A DNA stretch of 64,000 nt. It comes from Vanilla planifolia (taxonomy: Eukaryota > Streptophyta > Magnoliopsida > Asparagales > Orchidaceae). The position numbers and the translations under genes are program-made. The DNA lies in the NCBI GenBank assembly GCA_023846275.1, contig JAIUJO010000291.1, positions 407,001 through 471,000 of the forward strand, in the 5' to 3' direction. The notes beneath the pieces are model-generated. The model was not told where the DNA came from and did not search any database. It worked only from the letters and a program-made list of their open reading frames with translations. This document shows, in pieces, positions 25,801 through 40,985 of the stretch; positions within the stretch are counted from its first letter, which is position 1, and every line of letters starts with the position of its first letter.

Positions 25801-28800
25801 CTAAGGATAACTATAACATCCTTGATTACCAAATTATGTATGAATCAAAATGTATATAAATCATGCAAAAAACATAGCAAACTAATTATTTAGAAATATA
25901 AAAAAATTTATTTTATTAAATAAAGCTCACTACGATGAGACCAATGATGTTTGTTTCATCTCGATAGAAGAACGTTTTGAATTAGGACAAAGTTCACCAC
26001 GAAATAATATAACTAAAAATAAATTATTACATTAATATTTAGTTAGCATATATAAAGTTGGAATTACATAATTGAAGTAATCTACTATAACTGAATCAAA
26101 ATGATGTAAAGGTCACACAAGTGGGAAATTATTGTTTCATAGTAATAGAACTAAATCAAAACATAAAAGTTAAACAAATAAGATAGATTGTACACAAAAT
26201 TCTAATTTCATGATTCTTAGGAGATCAAGCGTAAGATCCTAGACCATCAAAGTAGATATTAATAGAAAAGTCTCACATAGCGTGCCAAAAGTCTTTAAAG
26301 TAAAATATTGAAAAACACCTAAATATTTAATTTGATGGAGCTTAATAATAGAAGTGCAATAATATTTAATTCATCTTCATTAAACCTTATTTTGAAGTTT
26401 TGATAGTCACAAAATTAGATAAATATAGAAAAATAAAAACTTATTATTTTAATACTAAGCAATATTATATTAAAACTAAAATTAAGAAAATTCAGGTAAT
26501 GTGATATAAGAATTCAAAGTAATATAATAGTCACAAAATGATAAAATTTATATTTACATTATTATATAACCATGTTAAAGCAAAAAATTTGAAGAAATGA
26601 GATAACTTGCATGGTAAAGTTGCATTGTATGAAATGAAATAGCTCGAGTGTAACATCTTTTATTGAAAAAAAGGTACAATTCTAAATATCTCATAAAGCA
26701 TACTAAAACTCTTAGAAAACAAAACATTTGAAAATATATAAATGGATACGTAATTTCATAGTGTTTGTTAAGAAATGTCCATCTAAGCTTATTAATATTC
26801 ATTATTCGGGATGACCAAAGCAAATAAACGTAAATAACAACAAATTATTATTTTAAAAGTTAAAAATATATAATCCAAAATGAGATAAAAGCAATATAAT
26901 TTAACCAAATCAAGGCAATATGCAGGTCACACAAGATGGTATTTAGAGTTAGATAAAATTATGACCAATTCAAAGTGAAGTAACTTAGAAAATAAGATAG
27001 ATTGTACTTAAGAGTAAAATTCACCTATGTTAATTTTTGAAGCGATGAGTTGAATTGTAAGGGAAAGTTTTGTTCAAAGATGCTATGGTGTCTAAGTGTA
27101 ACATTCTAATTTTTTAAATTAAATGTAATCCAAAAATCTCATAATGTGAGCCAAATCTATAGAAAAATATATAAAAAATTTAAACATGACTATGTTATTC
27201 GGGTGAGTTTCCCATGATATGTCCAATGACATTTAGTTCATGTCCATGGAACCACATTTGGAAAAATTATACATTAACATGACAAATAAGGAAAATAAAT
27301 AAAATGAATTAATATTGTAATATTGAGAAAATATATTAAATTTGAAATGAGAAAAATTAAAGTAATATAACTAGTTCAAAACAATATAATGGTCATGCAA
27401 GAGTACATTTCGTTTTAAATAGTATTATAATAAAATCAAAGCAAAACGCTTTAAATGAGATAAAAATTGCACGTGCAATAACATTCCAAGATACTAAGAA
27501 AATCAAGCCTAATTTCTTAGCTCATTAAATATTATGTGAATTGAAACAGCTCATTCACTATGCAAAAACCATGGAGAATAAAATATTTTTAAAAAATAAA
27601 AATGAACACTTAATTGGATTGTGATGATAGAGAAGAGTAAAATGACATTTATTATTTCTTAGTCAAATGTTATTTTAAATTACTAAGAAGTACTTAAGTA
27701 ATTAGGCCACTTTTATAATAAAACATTAATTCATTATAAGGCAAATATATATATATTAAAGTGAAAATGAGATGAATTGAAACTAAATGATAATAGTTAA
27801 TTGAAGCCTCGTAAAGGTCACTCGAGAGAAGATTCAGAGTAACATTGCATTATAATAAAATTAAAATAAAAATTAAAAGAAATGAGATAAATTGTGCATG
27901 AAAGTGTCATTCCAAAATACCAAAGAGGTCGAGCAAAATACCCTTGATAACACAATAAGATATAAATCGAAATAGTTTATAAAGTGTACAAAAAATATAG
28001 AAAATAAAATATTTAAAAATATATATCCTAATATTTATTTAGATAGTGATCATCTACATTGGATCATCATTGCTTATTTTATCTCGATCGAACCACTTTT
28101 GAAATACTGAGAATTATTAAAGTATATATGAAACAATTATGATAAGTTTAGTTTTTATATTAATCAAATACCTATTAAAGTTAATATAAGATAAATTGAA
28201 GTCATTTTTATAACAAAATCTAATGATTTAGTGGTCACAAGATAGGAGATCTAGAGATACATTGTAATATAAGAAAAGAAAGGAAAATATTCAAAGAAAC
28301 AAGATAAATCATATGAAAAGTTGTAATCAAAATTACTAATGAGAGAGTGTGTACCATACTTGATTTTCAAATTAGATAAAATTAAAAATATCTCATAATA
28401 CAAGTCAAATAACATAAAAGTAAAATATTCTTAAATATTAGAAAATAAATATTTGATTTGATAAGGTTGGGTTAGGTGAGTCTGATGACATTTATTTCAT
28501 CTCATTCAAACTTATTTTTAATTAATGTGAATAACAATAATAAACAAACATAAGTAACAAAAAGTTATAATTATAATATTAAGTAAACATATGTTAAATG
28601 TAAAATAAGATAAACTGAAGTCATATAGTATAACCAAGTCAATGCAAAAAAATTTATTAAATGAGATAAATTGCGTGAGAAATTTACATTCTGATACACT
28701 AAGGACACCGAGTGCAATATCTTCAATCATCGAATCATATACACATCAAAATACCTCAAATTTTATGTCAGAAGTTAAGAAAATAAAATATTTAAATTAT

Positions 28801-31800
28801 GAAAAATGAAAAATAATTGGATAGAGCAACATTAGTGGAGACTAATGATGTTTTTCTGATCTTAATCAAACTTCTTTTAGAATTGCCATGAATTACTAAC
28901 TTAAATAAGAAATAACAATAATGAATAAATATTAGTTTTTTTAAAAAATAAATATTAAAGCTAAAATAAGAAAAATTGATGCAATATAATATAACAAAGT
29001 GAAAGAGATATAAAAGCCACATGAGAGGAGGTCTAAAGTTACATAGTAATATAAATAATTCAATACAAAAAATGTTAAGAAAAGACAAACATTATGCTAG
29101 AATCCTACATTCTAATATCCAAAGTTCACATGAAATATGAAATCCTCAATAGTCAAAACATGTATGAATCAAAATATCACAAAAAACATGCCCAAACTCT
29201 TGGAAAAAAAATATTTTGAAATACAATAATAAACATTTAATTCGATAGAGCTTATTGAGTGACGTTCAATGTTGTGTATTTAATCTTGAGTAGATCTCAT
29301 TTAGAATTACTATTAATTTCAAAAGTAAATAAGAATAAAAAATAACAACTTGTTACACTAATATTAACTAAATGTATATTAAATCTTAAATGAGATAAGG
29401 TGTAGCAATGTAATATAAGCATATCAAAGCGATGTAAATGTCATCGTACTTAAGAATTGCAGTCTTATAATGATAAAACAAAATAAAAAAAAATTTTAAA
29501 AAATAAGATAACATTTGTAGAAACAATTCATTCCATGATGTTTAAAAGATCAAGTGTATATTCTTAATCAATAAATTAGATGATCCTAATGAATTTTATT
29601 TCACTTTGATAGAACCTCTTTTAGAATTATTATACACTACTAAGGAAAATAAGTATCAATGAAAAACAGTTACCATTCTAATATCAAGAAAATATAAATT
29701 AAATTTGAGGTTAAGCAAATCTTAACAATGTAATACAACCAAATCAAATCAATGTAAAGGCCACACAAGAGAAGATAAAGAATTACATAGTAATATAGAC
29801 AAATTAAAATGAAATATTCAGAAACAATAAGGTATATTGTACACAAAAGTTGTATTCCAAGTTTTTAAGATTATCTTTCATAACTATCTCAATCATAAAA
29901 ATTGGTACAAATAAAAATGTTTCATAAAAAATGGTAAAAACTTTAAAAAATGAAATATTTAAGAATATAAAAATTAATATCTAATTGGATAAGGATAGTT
30001 GACATAAGTCCAATGACATTTGTTCCATCATGAGTCGACAACATTTGAAACTATTGAAAATTCCAATGTAAATATATAAAAACAATAATAATATATTATT
30101 TTAATGTTAAAAAAATATATATTTTAAGTTGAAATGAATTAAATTGAAGCATTGTAAGATATCTAAATCATTGATATGTTAAGGTCCAATGTAAGCAAAT
30201 TTTGAGTTACCAAGTAATATAATAAAATCAAAATAAAAGATTTGAAGACAACAAAGAAATTATATAAAAATGTAGCATTGCAAATTACTAAAAATAAAGT
30301 GTAACATAGTCGATCTTAAAATTAGCTACAAATTAAAACATCTATTAAAGCATGTCAAATAATGAAAAATAAGATATTCTAAAATATAAAAATAAATATT
30401 AAATTAAATAAAGCTAAGTATGATTATTGCAACAATGTTTGTTTTATCTCATTAGAATGTTTTAGTAATTTAACTAAATTAAAGAAAATAATTTGAAAAA
30501 TGACATAAATTACACATGAAGGTTGCATGAAAATTACTAATGAGAGAGCAGAACAAAAACAATCATTAAATCATATATAAACAAAAATGTTCAAAAAACA
30601 TGTCGAATCATTTGAATATAAAATCCATAAAACATAAAAATAAATATTTAATTTGAGAAAGCTAGTCGATACTTGCACAACTAAATTTTTAATTATTTCA
30701 AATTAAAAAAATAAGTAAGCATAAATGACAAAAATTATAATTATAATATTAAGTAGACATATATGAAAGTGAAATAAAATAATTTTTAGAAATATAATAT
30801 AATAAAGTAAAGCTAGGTAAAGGTTACAAATGAGAAGACAGATAATTACCTAACCAAATCAATTTTTAAAAGCTTTGCCGAAATAAGATAAATAATGATG
30901 GAAATCTGCTTTCTTATCTTTTAAGGAGATCAAGTGTAACGTCCTCAATCATCAAATCATATAAAAATATAACACATCATAAAACATTTTAGAACTCTAT
31001 GTAATAAAATACTTAAAATTATAAAAATAAATATTTAATTTGATAGAAAGTTGAGATGAGTCCAATGACACATGTTTAATCTTACGTAGACTACAAACTA
31101 TAATACTAAGACTTTACTAAAAAAATTGAATATAACATAAGAGGAGATTTATAGTTAAATATTAATATTAATAAATGAAGATAAAAAATTTGAAAGTAAG
31201 ATGATAAATTATTTTGGAAAGTTATAATCCAACATTTTAAGCTAATCAAATAAAGCATTCTCTATAGTAAAATTGGATATGAAAAGAAATATCTCATAAA
31301 ATATACCCAAATCCTATAAGATAAAATACTTAAAAAAATAATAATGAACATTTAATTAGATAGAGGTCATTTCCTTGGGAACTATGACATTAGTTCTTTC
31401 TAGAACAAACATCGTTTGAAATTACTATGAAATTTTGATGTAAATATGGATAAATAATAATAAGTAATTATATTAATATTAAGTAGATTTATATACTAAA
31501 TATAAAATAAATTAAATTGAAATAATATAATATAAATATATTTAAATGATATAAATTTCACACTAAAGGAGAATAATATTTCCCATAGTAATAAAATTGA
31601 TTCAAAGAAAAATATTTGAAGAAATGTGACAAAATTTATAAGAAAATTTTCATTTTGGTACACAAAGGATATCAAGTGTATACCCTTGGTCATCAAATTG
31701 TCCAAGTCCAAATCTCTCATAAAACATACCAAGATCCTAGAATGTAAAATATTCAAAAATATAAAAAAATGTATTTGCAAAGAGCTCGTCCAAACTAGCC

Positions 31801-34800
31801 CAATTGCTTTGTTTCTACTCAATCAGACCACATTAAGAATTATTACAAATAACCAAAGTAAACTACCACAAATAGTAAAAAAACATTGTTTTTATAATAA
31901 GAAATTATATATTAAAGATTAAATGTGATAAGTTGAGCATTGTAGTATAACTAAATGAATGTGGTGTAAGGGGTACACTAGAGCAAATTAAGAGTTACAT
32001 AAAAATATAGTCAAATCAAAGTGAAATATTTTAAAAACTAGATAAATTATACCCAAGAGTTGCATCCTACGTTTTAAGGAGTTGTGCATAATGTCCTTGA
32101 TCTTAATATAAGGTACAATAAATATTCTCATTAAAACTAAAAAAATCTAGAAAATAAAAATTAACAAATATAAATCAAATCAAATTTTATCTTGATTTTA
32201 TGTCATTTGAAATTATTGATAATTAATAATGTAAATTAGTGAAAATTATATAAAAATAATTATCTTAGCATTAAATAAATATATATTAAAGATGATTGAA
32301 ATAAATTAAGGTGATGTAACTTAATCAAATCATTGAGACATAAAGGTCACATGAGAGTAGATTTAGAGTTAAAGTCATTAAAAAATATTTACAAAAATAT
32401 GATAAATTATATAAGAAAGTTGCATTCAAGAATACTAACGAGATCAAACATAACATTATCTATTATCAAATTAGGTATAAATTAAAATATCTCAAAGGAC
32501 ATACTCAAACCCTTGACTATAAAAAATTTCAAATGAATAAATTAAATATTATTTTGATAGTCCTCATTGAGATGTGCTGAAGGACATTTGTTTCCTCTTA
32601 ATCAAACCTTGTTTGGAATTGTTGGGAATTATCATACTAAATAAGAATAATTAATAATAAATTTTGTTTTTCATATTATCTAAATATTTACTATAATTGA
32701 AATAAAAAAATTATAGCTATGTAATAAATCCAAATCATAGTGATTATGGTCACATGAGAGAATAATTAGAATTTCATAGTAATATAAACAAATTAAATTA
32801 AAAAAATTGATAATTGAGACAAGTTGTATGGTAAAGTTGTATTCAAAGTTACTAACAAGACCATGTGTAGCATCCCCAATGGTAACATCTCGTATGAATC
32901 AAAATGATTTACAAAATATGCACATCAAAGGAAGATATTTAAAAAATTAAGAATAAGTACTTGTTGGATATGGCTTGTCTAAAGAAGTCCAATGACATTT
33001 GTTTCATATTAATTAGACCTTATTTAGAATTATTACAAATTGCTAAAATAAAAAAGAATAAATATTCAAAAATTATTCTAACATTAAGTAAATACATATT
33101 AGACATGAAATGAGATAAATTTAGAAAGAATAATGGAATAAATCACAGCTATGTAAAGCTCACATGATAGTTGATTTAGAGTTACAATTTAATATAACCA
33201 CTTATGGGAAATGTCGATTTCAAGGTACTGAGGAGATTTAATATAACATTCTAGATCACTAAAACAAGTATGAACAAAAAATCCACATAATTACTATAAA
33301 AGCCCAAGGAATTATGTATCTAATTAGCCATAGATTAAAGAGACTCATCTAATGATGTTTTTTTTGTCTCGATCATACATATATTAGAATAGCTACTAAT
33401 TATAATAATAAATAGGTTTTAATTAATTTATTTTAATATTAAATAAATATATATTAAAGCACATATATGCTAGGTTGAAAAAATGTAATATAACAAAATC
33501 TAAGCAATATAAAGGCCACATAATTGGAGGATTAGAGTTGCATAATAATATAATGAACTCAAAGCAATAAATTTCAAGAGATGAGATAAATTCTACATGA
33601 ACAAGACATTCAATTTTCTAAGGTCATAGTGTAGCATTGTCGATCAATAAATTAGGTATAACTAAAAATACCTCATAAAGTGTTTAAAAATAATAGAAAA
33701 TAAAATATCTAAAATCACATAAAAAAACTATTTAACTAAGTATACCTTTTTAAAGTATGTCCAATGATATTTGTTTCATGTTGATTAAACCTCCTTTTCA
33801 ATTACATGGGATTACTAAATAAAATAAACCTAAATAATATTAAATTATAATTTTAAGTATTAAGTAAACATATATTAAAGTGGAAATGAGATGAATTGAA
33901 ACAATAAACTACAAAAAAATCAAAGTGATATAAATGTCACCTGAGATGAGATTTGGAGTCACATATGAGTATAACAAAATCAAAGATAAAGCATTGAAGA
34001 GATGAGATAAATTATATGAGAAAGTTGTATTCTAAAACATTAATGGATATAATGCGACATCCTTTTTCATCAAATATGGTATGAATAAAAATAACTTGAA
34101 AAATGTGCAAAATCCTCAAAATGAAAATATTTAAAATTATTAAAAAAATTATTTTATTTAATTTGGCTTTTAAAGACGAGTTTTGTAACTTTTCTATCAT
34201 CAACATCAAAATTCCTTTGGAATAAGATCAATAATTTATTACTTTAACATTTAGTAAACATATATTACAATTCAAATGTGATAAAATGAAGTAATGTAAT
34301 ATATACAAATCAAAGTGATGTAAAGTGACACAATTGGCAATATAGAGTTAATTATTAATATTACCAAATCAAAGAGAAAATATTAAAGGAATGTGATAAA
34401 ATTTATGAAAAAGTTGTTTTCCAAGATATTAGGAAAATATTGTGTATAACCTCAGCCTTTAAATAAGGCATGAATCAAAATATCTCATAAGATGTTTTGA
34501 AAGCATATAACATAAAATAATAAAAAAATATAGATAAAAATCTAATTAAAGTGAGCTTAATGAGGATTGCTTTGACATAATGAGACCTCATTCAAAATTA
34601 TTGCAATTTATTAAATAAATAAGCATAAGTAATAATAAATTACATATTTAATATTAAATAATTATAAATTAAAGCTAAAACGATATAAATTGAAGTGATT
34701 TAGTACAACAAAATCAAAGCATTATAAAAGTCTCATGAGAAAAAAAATAAAAGCTTCATAGCAATATAAAAAAAATCAAACAAAAGACCATGAAGAAATG

Positions 34801-37800
34801 AGATAAATTTTATAGGAAAGTTTCATTCAAACTTACTAAGGAAATGGAAACCTAAAAAATAAAACATATAAAAATATAATTATGAGTATTCAACTGGAAT
34901 AAGTTCATCAAAGCACGTCCAAAGATGTTTTCTTTTTTGTGATTGGACCTTTTTGGTATTTATAAAGAACTAAATAATTAAATATCACAAAACAAAATTA
35001 ACTCATATTTAAATATTAAGGAAACACATGTTCAAGTTGAAATAAAGGAAATTACAATAATGAAAAATAACCAAATCAAAGAAATGTAAAATTCACATGA
35101 GAGAAGGTTTTTCAGTTTTATAATAGTATAATCTAATCAAAAAAACACACGAAGAAATAAGATAAATTACATGGCAAGTCTTCATTCGAAGATATAAAGG
35201 AGTCTTTGTTTAAAATTGATGATCATCAAATAGGTTTTCCTTTGAAATGCCTCATAAAGCTTGGTAAAGTAATTAAAAATAAGAATTTTTTAAAAACTTT
35301 AAAATTAATATTTTTTTAGAGCATGTAAAAGTAAGTACAATGATATTTGTTTCATCTTAATTAGATCTCATTAAACATTATTGCTAATTAATCATGTAAA
35401 TAAATACAAATAATGATAATTTTTAATTATTAGGTATATATTGAAATCAAATAAAATGAAGAAATGTTATATTACGAAAAAAAGATATTTAAAGTTCACA
35501 TGAAAGGTCAAATAGAGTTTTGTACTAATGTAATGAAATCAAAGTAAAAAATTTGAAGAAGTTAAATGAGTTATATAGGAAAGTTACATTCCAATATACG
35601 ATGTAGATCTAAGGTAACTTCCTCTATCCTAAAATTTTTGACAAATCAATATGTTTCGAAAAAAGTGCCAAAGTATTAGAAAAAATATTTTAGAAAATTT
35701 AAGACTAAAATTTTTGTTAGATAGAGCTCATCGGGATTAGTCTAATATGTTTTTGTCTTGATGACACATCCTTTGGATTACTAGGACTTATAAATGTAAA
35801 TACATATAAACAATAACTAAATAATAATTTTAATACAAAAAAATATTTATTAATTTTGAAATCAGATAAATTAAAGAAATATAATATAACTAAATCAAAG
35901 CAAAATAAACTCATATGATAGAAGAAATAGAGTTTCATAATAGTATAATCAAAACAAATAAAATTTTGAAAAGTTGAGATAATCTCTTTAGAATAGTTTA
36001 ATTACTAGATATAAAGAAGATTGAAGAAAACTTCTTTAATACTCTAATAAGATATAATTCAAAATATCTCAAAAAATCTATGAACATCATAAGCAACAAT
36101 TATTCAAAAATATAAGAAAATATATTTTATTGGATAGATCTATTCTAGATGAGACAAAAAGAATGTTTTTCTCTTGTTGTTCAGATCTCATTAAGAATTA
36201 TTAGTGAGTTATCAATGCGAACAAGCATTAATAAAAAAATTAATTATTTCAAATTTTAAGTAAATATATATTAAAGTTGAAAAGAGAGCAATTGAATTAA
36301 TGTAATCAATACAAATTGAATTAATCTTAGGGCCACACAAGAGGTGCATTACATTTTCATAATATTGTAACAAAATTAAATAAAACTATTTGGAGAAATA
36401 GTATTAATTTTATGAGGAACTTTTATTCCAAGATGCTAAGGACTGGGAGTTTAACATTCATTATCGTAAAATCCTTTTTCAAATGAAATACATGATAAAG
36501 CTATGAAATTATATAAAATAAAATATTTCAAAACACAAAATGATTATTCAATTTTTTATAGCACATTGAAGATTAGTCCAATGATATTTTTTTTATCTTG
36601 ATTAGAACTATTTTAGAATTACTATGAAATAACGAAATAAATAGGCTTAAATAATAATAAACTATTTTCTTAATACTAAATGAATATCTGTTAAAGTTGA
36701 TATGTTTTAAGTCCAAATAATATATATTACAAAATTAATCAGCAACAAAGGCCACTTGAGAGAAGATTTATGATTTTATTGCAATATGACCAAGTCAAAA
36801 AAAAATTTGAAGAAATGAGATATAATGATTATGATAGTTGTATTACATGGTACTAAGTAGATTGAGCATAAAATGTTTGATTATTAAATTACGTATAAAT
36901 CAAAATTCCTTCAAAATTGAGAAAAAAAATAAAATAATGTTTGAATTATAAAATTAAATAATTAATTGGATTGAGCATATTATGATAATTCCAATAGTAT
37001 CTGTTTCATCTCTAATAGATCTCATTTAGAATTATTATGAATTACTAAAAAAACATATATAGAATATTAAATGATATAAATTGAAGCAATGGAATATAAA
37101 AAAATGAAATATATTTAAAGCTAAAAAAAGAGAATAGTTAGAGTTATATGGTAACATAACAAAATCTAAGAATTAAAGTTAAAAAAGTAAGACCAATTAT
37201 GTTGGAAAACACATCCCAAGAAAAAAAGAAATCAATCATAACATTCTAATCATAAAAAGTATATAAAAATAGTGCATAATATTATTAAAACTATAAAAAT
37301 AACTTTTTTTTTATTGAGTTAACTTATGCTAGGTTGTATATAATAATGTTTGTTTTATCTTGATCAAACCTCATTTACAATTTTTATGAATCAAAAAATT
37401 AAAAATTTTAAATAACAATAATTTTTAAATAAATAAGTGAATAAATAACAAACATGAATTTGGTTAAATTGAAGAAATGTAACATAACTAAATCAAAGAA
37501 TTTTTGAGGTCACACTATAAGAAAGTTAGAGTTTTATAATAAAATTTTTAAAATAAAGAGAAGAAATTTAGGAAATAAGATAAATTATTCAATAAAGTTA
37601 CGTCCTAAAAAAGAAAAGAAATCAACTATAATGCCATTGATCGGTAGATTAGAAGCAAATCAAAGCTTTTAAAAACCTAACAAAAACCCTAATATGAAAT
37701 GTTTAAAAACATAAAATTGAAAGTTTAATTGGACAGAGCTCTTTGAGTTAGTCTAACAACATTCATTTTGTCTCAATTAAACATCATTTAGAATAAATTA

Positions 37801-40800
37801 AAATTATTATAGTAAGTCAACATGAATTAAAATAAACTTTTATTTTAATATTAGAAAAAACATTAAAGCTGAAATTAGATAACGTCAAATAATGTAATAT
37901 AACAAAATTAAAGTGTTGTAAATAGTGGCGTTAGAGGAGATTGAAGAAATGAGATAAATTAAGTGAGACAATTACAATCTATGACAATTTGAAGATTGAA
38001 CTAAACATTTTTTTATCAACAAATTAGTATGAATTTAAATGCCTCAAAAAGTATGCCAAGACCTTAGAAAATAAAATATTTAAAAAAATAAAACTAAATT
38101 GTTAATTGGACAGAGCTTATTGAGTTGAGTCCATCAATGATTGTTTAATCTTAATGTGAATTTGTTTGGAACTACTATGAATTAATAAAATAAATAAGTA
38201 TAAATAAAAAAAACTTAATTCTTCAATATTAGGTAAATATATGTTATAATAGAAAAAAGATAATGTAATGATTCATAACTAACTTATATAAAATATAGGT
38301 AAATGTCATGTGTGAGAATAATTAGACTGACATACAAACATAACCAAAGAAGAAAAAAATTAAACATGAAATAAATTATATTTTAAGTTACAATAAAAAT
38401 ACTAAGGTTGTAAAGTGTAACATCCTATATCATCAAATCTCATATAAATCAAAATATCTTATAAAGTATGCCAAAATCCTAGAATAAAATATTTAAATAT
38501 ATAAAGAAATATATAATTGGATGGAGCTCAATTAGATCTATCCAATTATGTTTGTTTCATTTAAATCAGAGTTTGTTTCAAATTTCTACAAATAATTATA
38601 ATAAATAATGATAAATTAGCACATATAAATTATGCAAATATCTGTTAAAGCTGAGCTAATGGGAATTTGAGTTTCATAATGAATAACCAAATAAAACAAA
38701 AAAAATTTAATAAATGAGCTAAATTAATTAGGAAATTTGCATATCAAGATACTAAACAGATCAAATATGACACTTCAATTTCTAAATTAGTTACAAATAA
38801 AATTTTCTTTTAAATTACAAATATTTAAAAATATGAAAATAATATTTAATTTCATAGTTAAAAATTGTAGCAAATTTCTAGTTATATAAGTATAAACATT
38901 AGTCGATTAATTTTTAAATATTACTTTTATACAAAATAAAGTTCAATAAGATAAATTCAAACAACATAATAAAACTAAATCAAAGTAATCTTAGGCTAAC
39001 GAAAGAGAAGAATCAGAATTTCATTGTAATATAACAAAATCAAAGTGAAAATGTTAAGAAAGTGATATAAATTATACAAGAATATTGTATTCTAAGAAAC
39101 TAAGAAGATCAACTGTTACTTTATTGATCATCAAGTTGTTTTCAAATTAAAAAAAGATGGAATACATGGCAAAATGCTACAAAAAATATCTAAAAAATAT
39201 TAAAATGAATATTTAATTTGATAAAGATAAGTAGTGTGCAACAACATTTCTTTATCTTATTTGGTCATAGGTTTCAATTTTGACAAATTACCATAGTAAA
39301 TTAGCATAAATAATAATGACATTACTATTGTAATATCAACTATATAATAAAGCTAAAATGAGATATATTAAAATAATATAACATAACCAAGTCAAAATTA
39401 TTAATTATCACAAGATATGAGATTTAGTGTTTCATAATAATATATTAAAAAAAATAATTTTATGACATAAGATAAATTAAATTTAAAAAGGCTCATTACA
39501 AGATAATAAGATGTTAAATTATAAAATTTAAAATCCTCAAATAAGGTATGATAAAAATAACTTATTTAATTACACAAAGGTAAAGAAAATAAACTTTTAA
39601 AAAATCCATGAAAATAAATATTTAATTAGATAGATTTATCCAAGTGATTCCAACTATGCATGTTTCAGTTCTAATGGGCCTCATTTGGAAGCACTATAAA
39701 TTATCAAAAGAAATAGGCATAAATAAAAATAAATTATTATTTTAATAATAAGTATACATATTTGGTCTAAAATGATGTAAATTGAATCAACGTGATATAA
39801 CTTAATCAAATCGACTAGATGGTCACAAATTATAGAATTAATTTTTCATATTAATATAACTAAACCAAAGAAAAAATTTTTAAGAAATGATAAATTATAT
39901 GCAAAAATTACATTGCAAGATACTAAGTATATCGAGTGGAAAATCTTTTTTATTAAATCAAGTATGAATCATAATATCTTAAAAAGCATGTCAAAAATTT
40001 AGAAAAAATAAACATTTAAAAATATAGAAATAATTATTTAATTTGATGTAACTATTAACACAAGTCTAATGATGATCTTTTTATCTCAATCTAATCTAAA
40101 TTAGAATTACTATAAATTACTAAATTAAATAATTATAAATAATAATAAGTTATTGCTTAAAAATTTAGTAAACTTACATTAAAACTAAAATAAGATAAAC
40201 AAAAGAAATTAATATAAACAAAACAAATCAATGTTTTGGTCACTTGAGAAGATATTTAAAACATCATAGTGGCAGAGCCAAATCAAAGCTAATTTGAAAA
40301 AATAAAGTAAATTATACAGTAAAACTGTATTTTAATATATAAAGGAGATCGAGTGTAACGTCCTTGATTGGCAAAACATATATGAATAAAAATGTTTTAC
40401 AATGCAAATAAAAATATTTTTAAATAAAATATTTAAAAATATAAAAATGAATATTTAAACGGATAGACCTTATCTAAATGGGTCTAATGACATCTATTTT
40501 ATCTCTATTAGACATCATTTCAAACTACTGATGATTACCAAATTAAAGTTTCAAAAATAATAATAAAATAATATTTCAAATATGTATTAACGTTTAAATA
40601 AGATTAATTTTTACATAGTAATAAAATAAAATCATATGCAATGTAATGGTGACACAAGATAAGATTTAGTGTCACAAAAAAATATAATCAAATCATAGCA
40701 AAAAAGCTTTAAAAAATGAGATAAATTATATGAAAAAATTGTGTTCAAAGATACCAAGGTGATTAGGCAAAAATCAAAATTTCTTATGAAGCATGCAAAA

Positions 40801-40985
40801 TCCTTTGAGAATAAAGTACTTTAAAATATAAAAAAGAACATGTAATAAGAGAGAGCTCGATCAGGCTCCTTTTAGAATATCTAAATTAAAAATAAAAAAA
40901 TCATGAGTAATAATAATGTTTTCATTTAGTATTAATTAAATCTAAAATAATGATCAAATAAGGTAAATTAAATATATTTTTGTGT
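19856..40985 (-). repeat. AT-rich satellite array, block 2c (reverse)
   Basis: This is the longest uninterrupted satellite stretch, about 21 kb or roughly 50 monomers, all reverse-oriented. Landmarks of the GTAACATCCTCGATCATCAA type recur about every 400-430 bp (for example near 20,250, 22,050, 24,410, 24,555, 25,815, 30,940, 32,870 and 40,355). Many monomers show private deletions. Candidate related variants 2.17-2.20 kb apart (AATTACTAATGAGAGAG near 28,333 and 30,532; GTTATAATTATAATATTAAG-like near 28,560 and 30,730) hint at higher-order structure. Open frames such as 31,496-31,822 and 28,792-29,088 do not repeat in neighbouring monomers and look like chance. No gene is seen. Confidence 0.93.
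22925..22993. repeat. AAT/ATT trinucleotide-rich tract
   Basis: Imperfect AATAATAAT repeats of about 70 bp in the AT-palindrome part of a monomer. It is a local expansion of the TAATAATAA segment present in most monomers. Confidence 0.9.

Noticed and set aside
28792..31922. 98-108-codon frames in the satellite (28,792-29,088; 31,496-31,822; 31,626-31,922)
   Set aside because: The corresponding monomer positions elsewhere carry stops or frameshifts. The 31.5-31.9 kb frames overlap on opposite strands. Composition is Phe/Ile/Leu/Asn as expected for AT-rich noncoding DNA.
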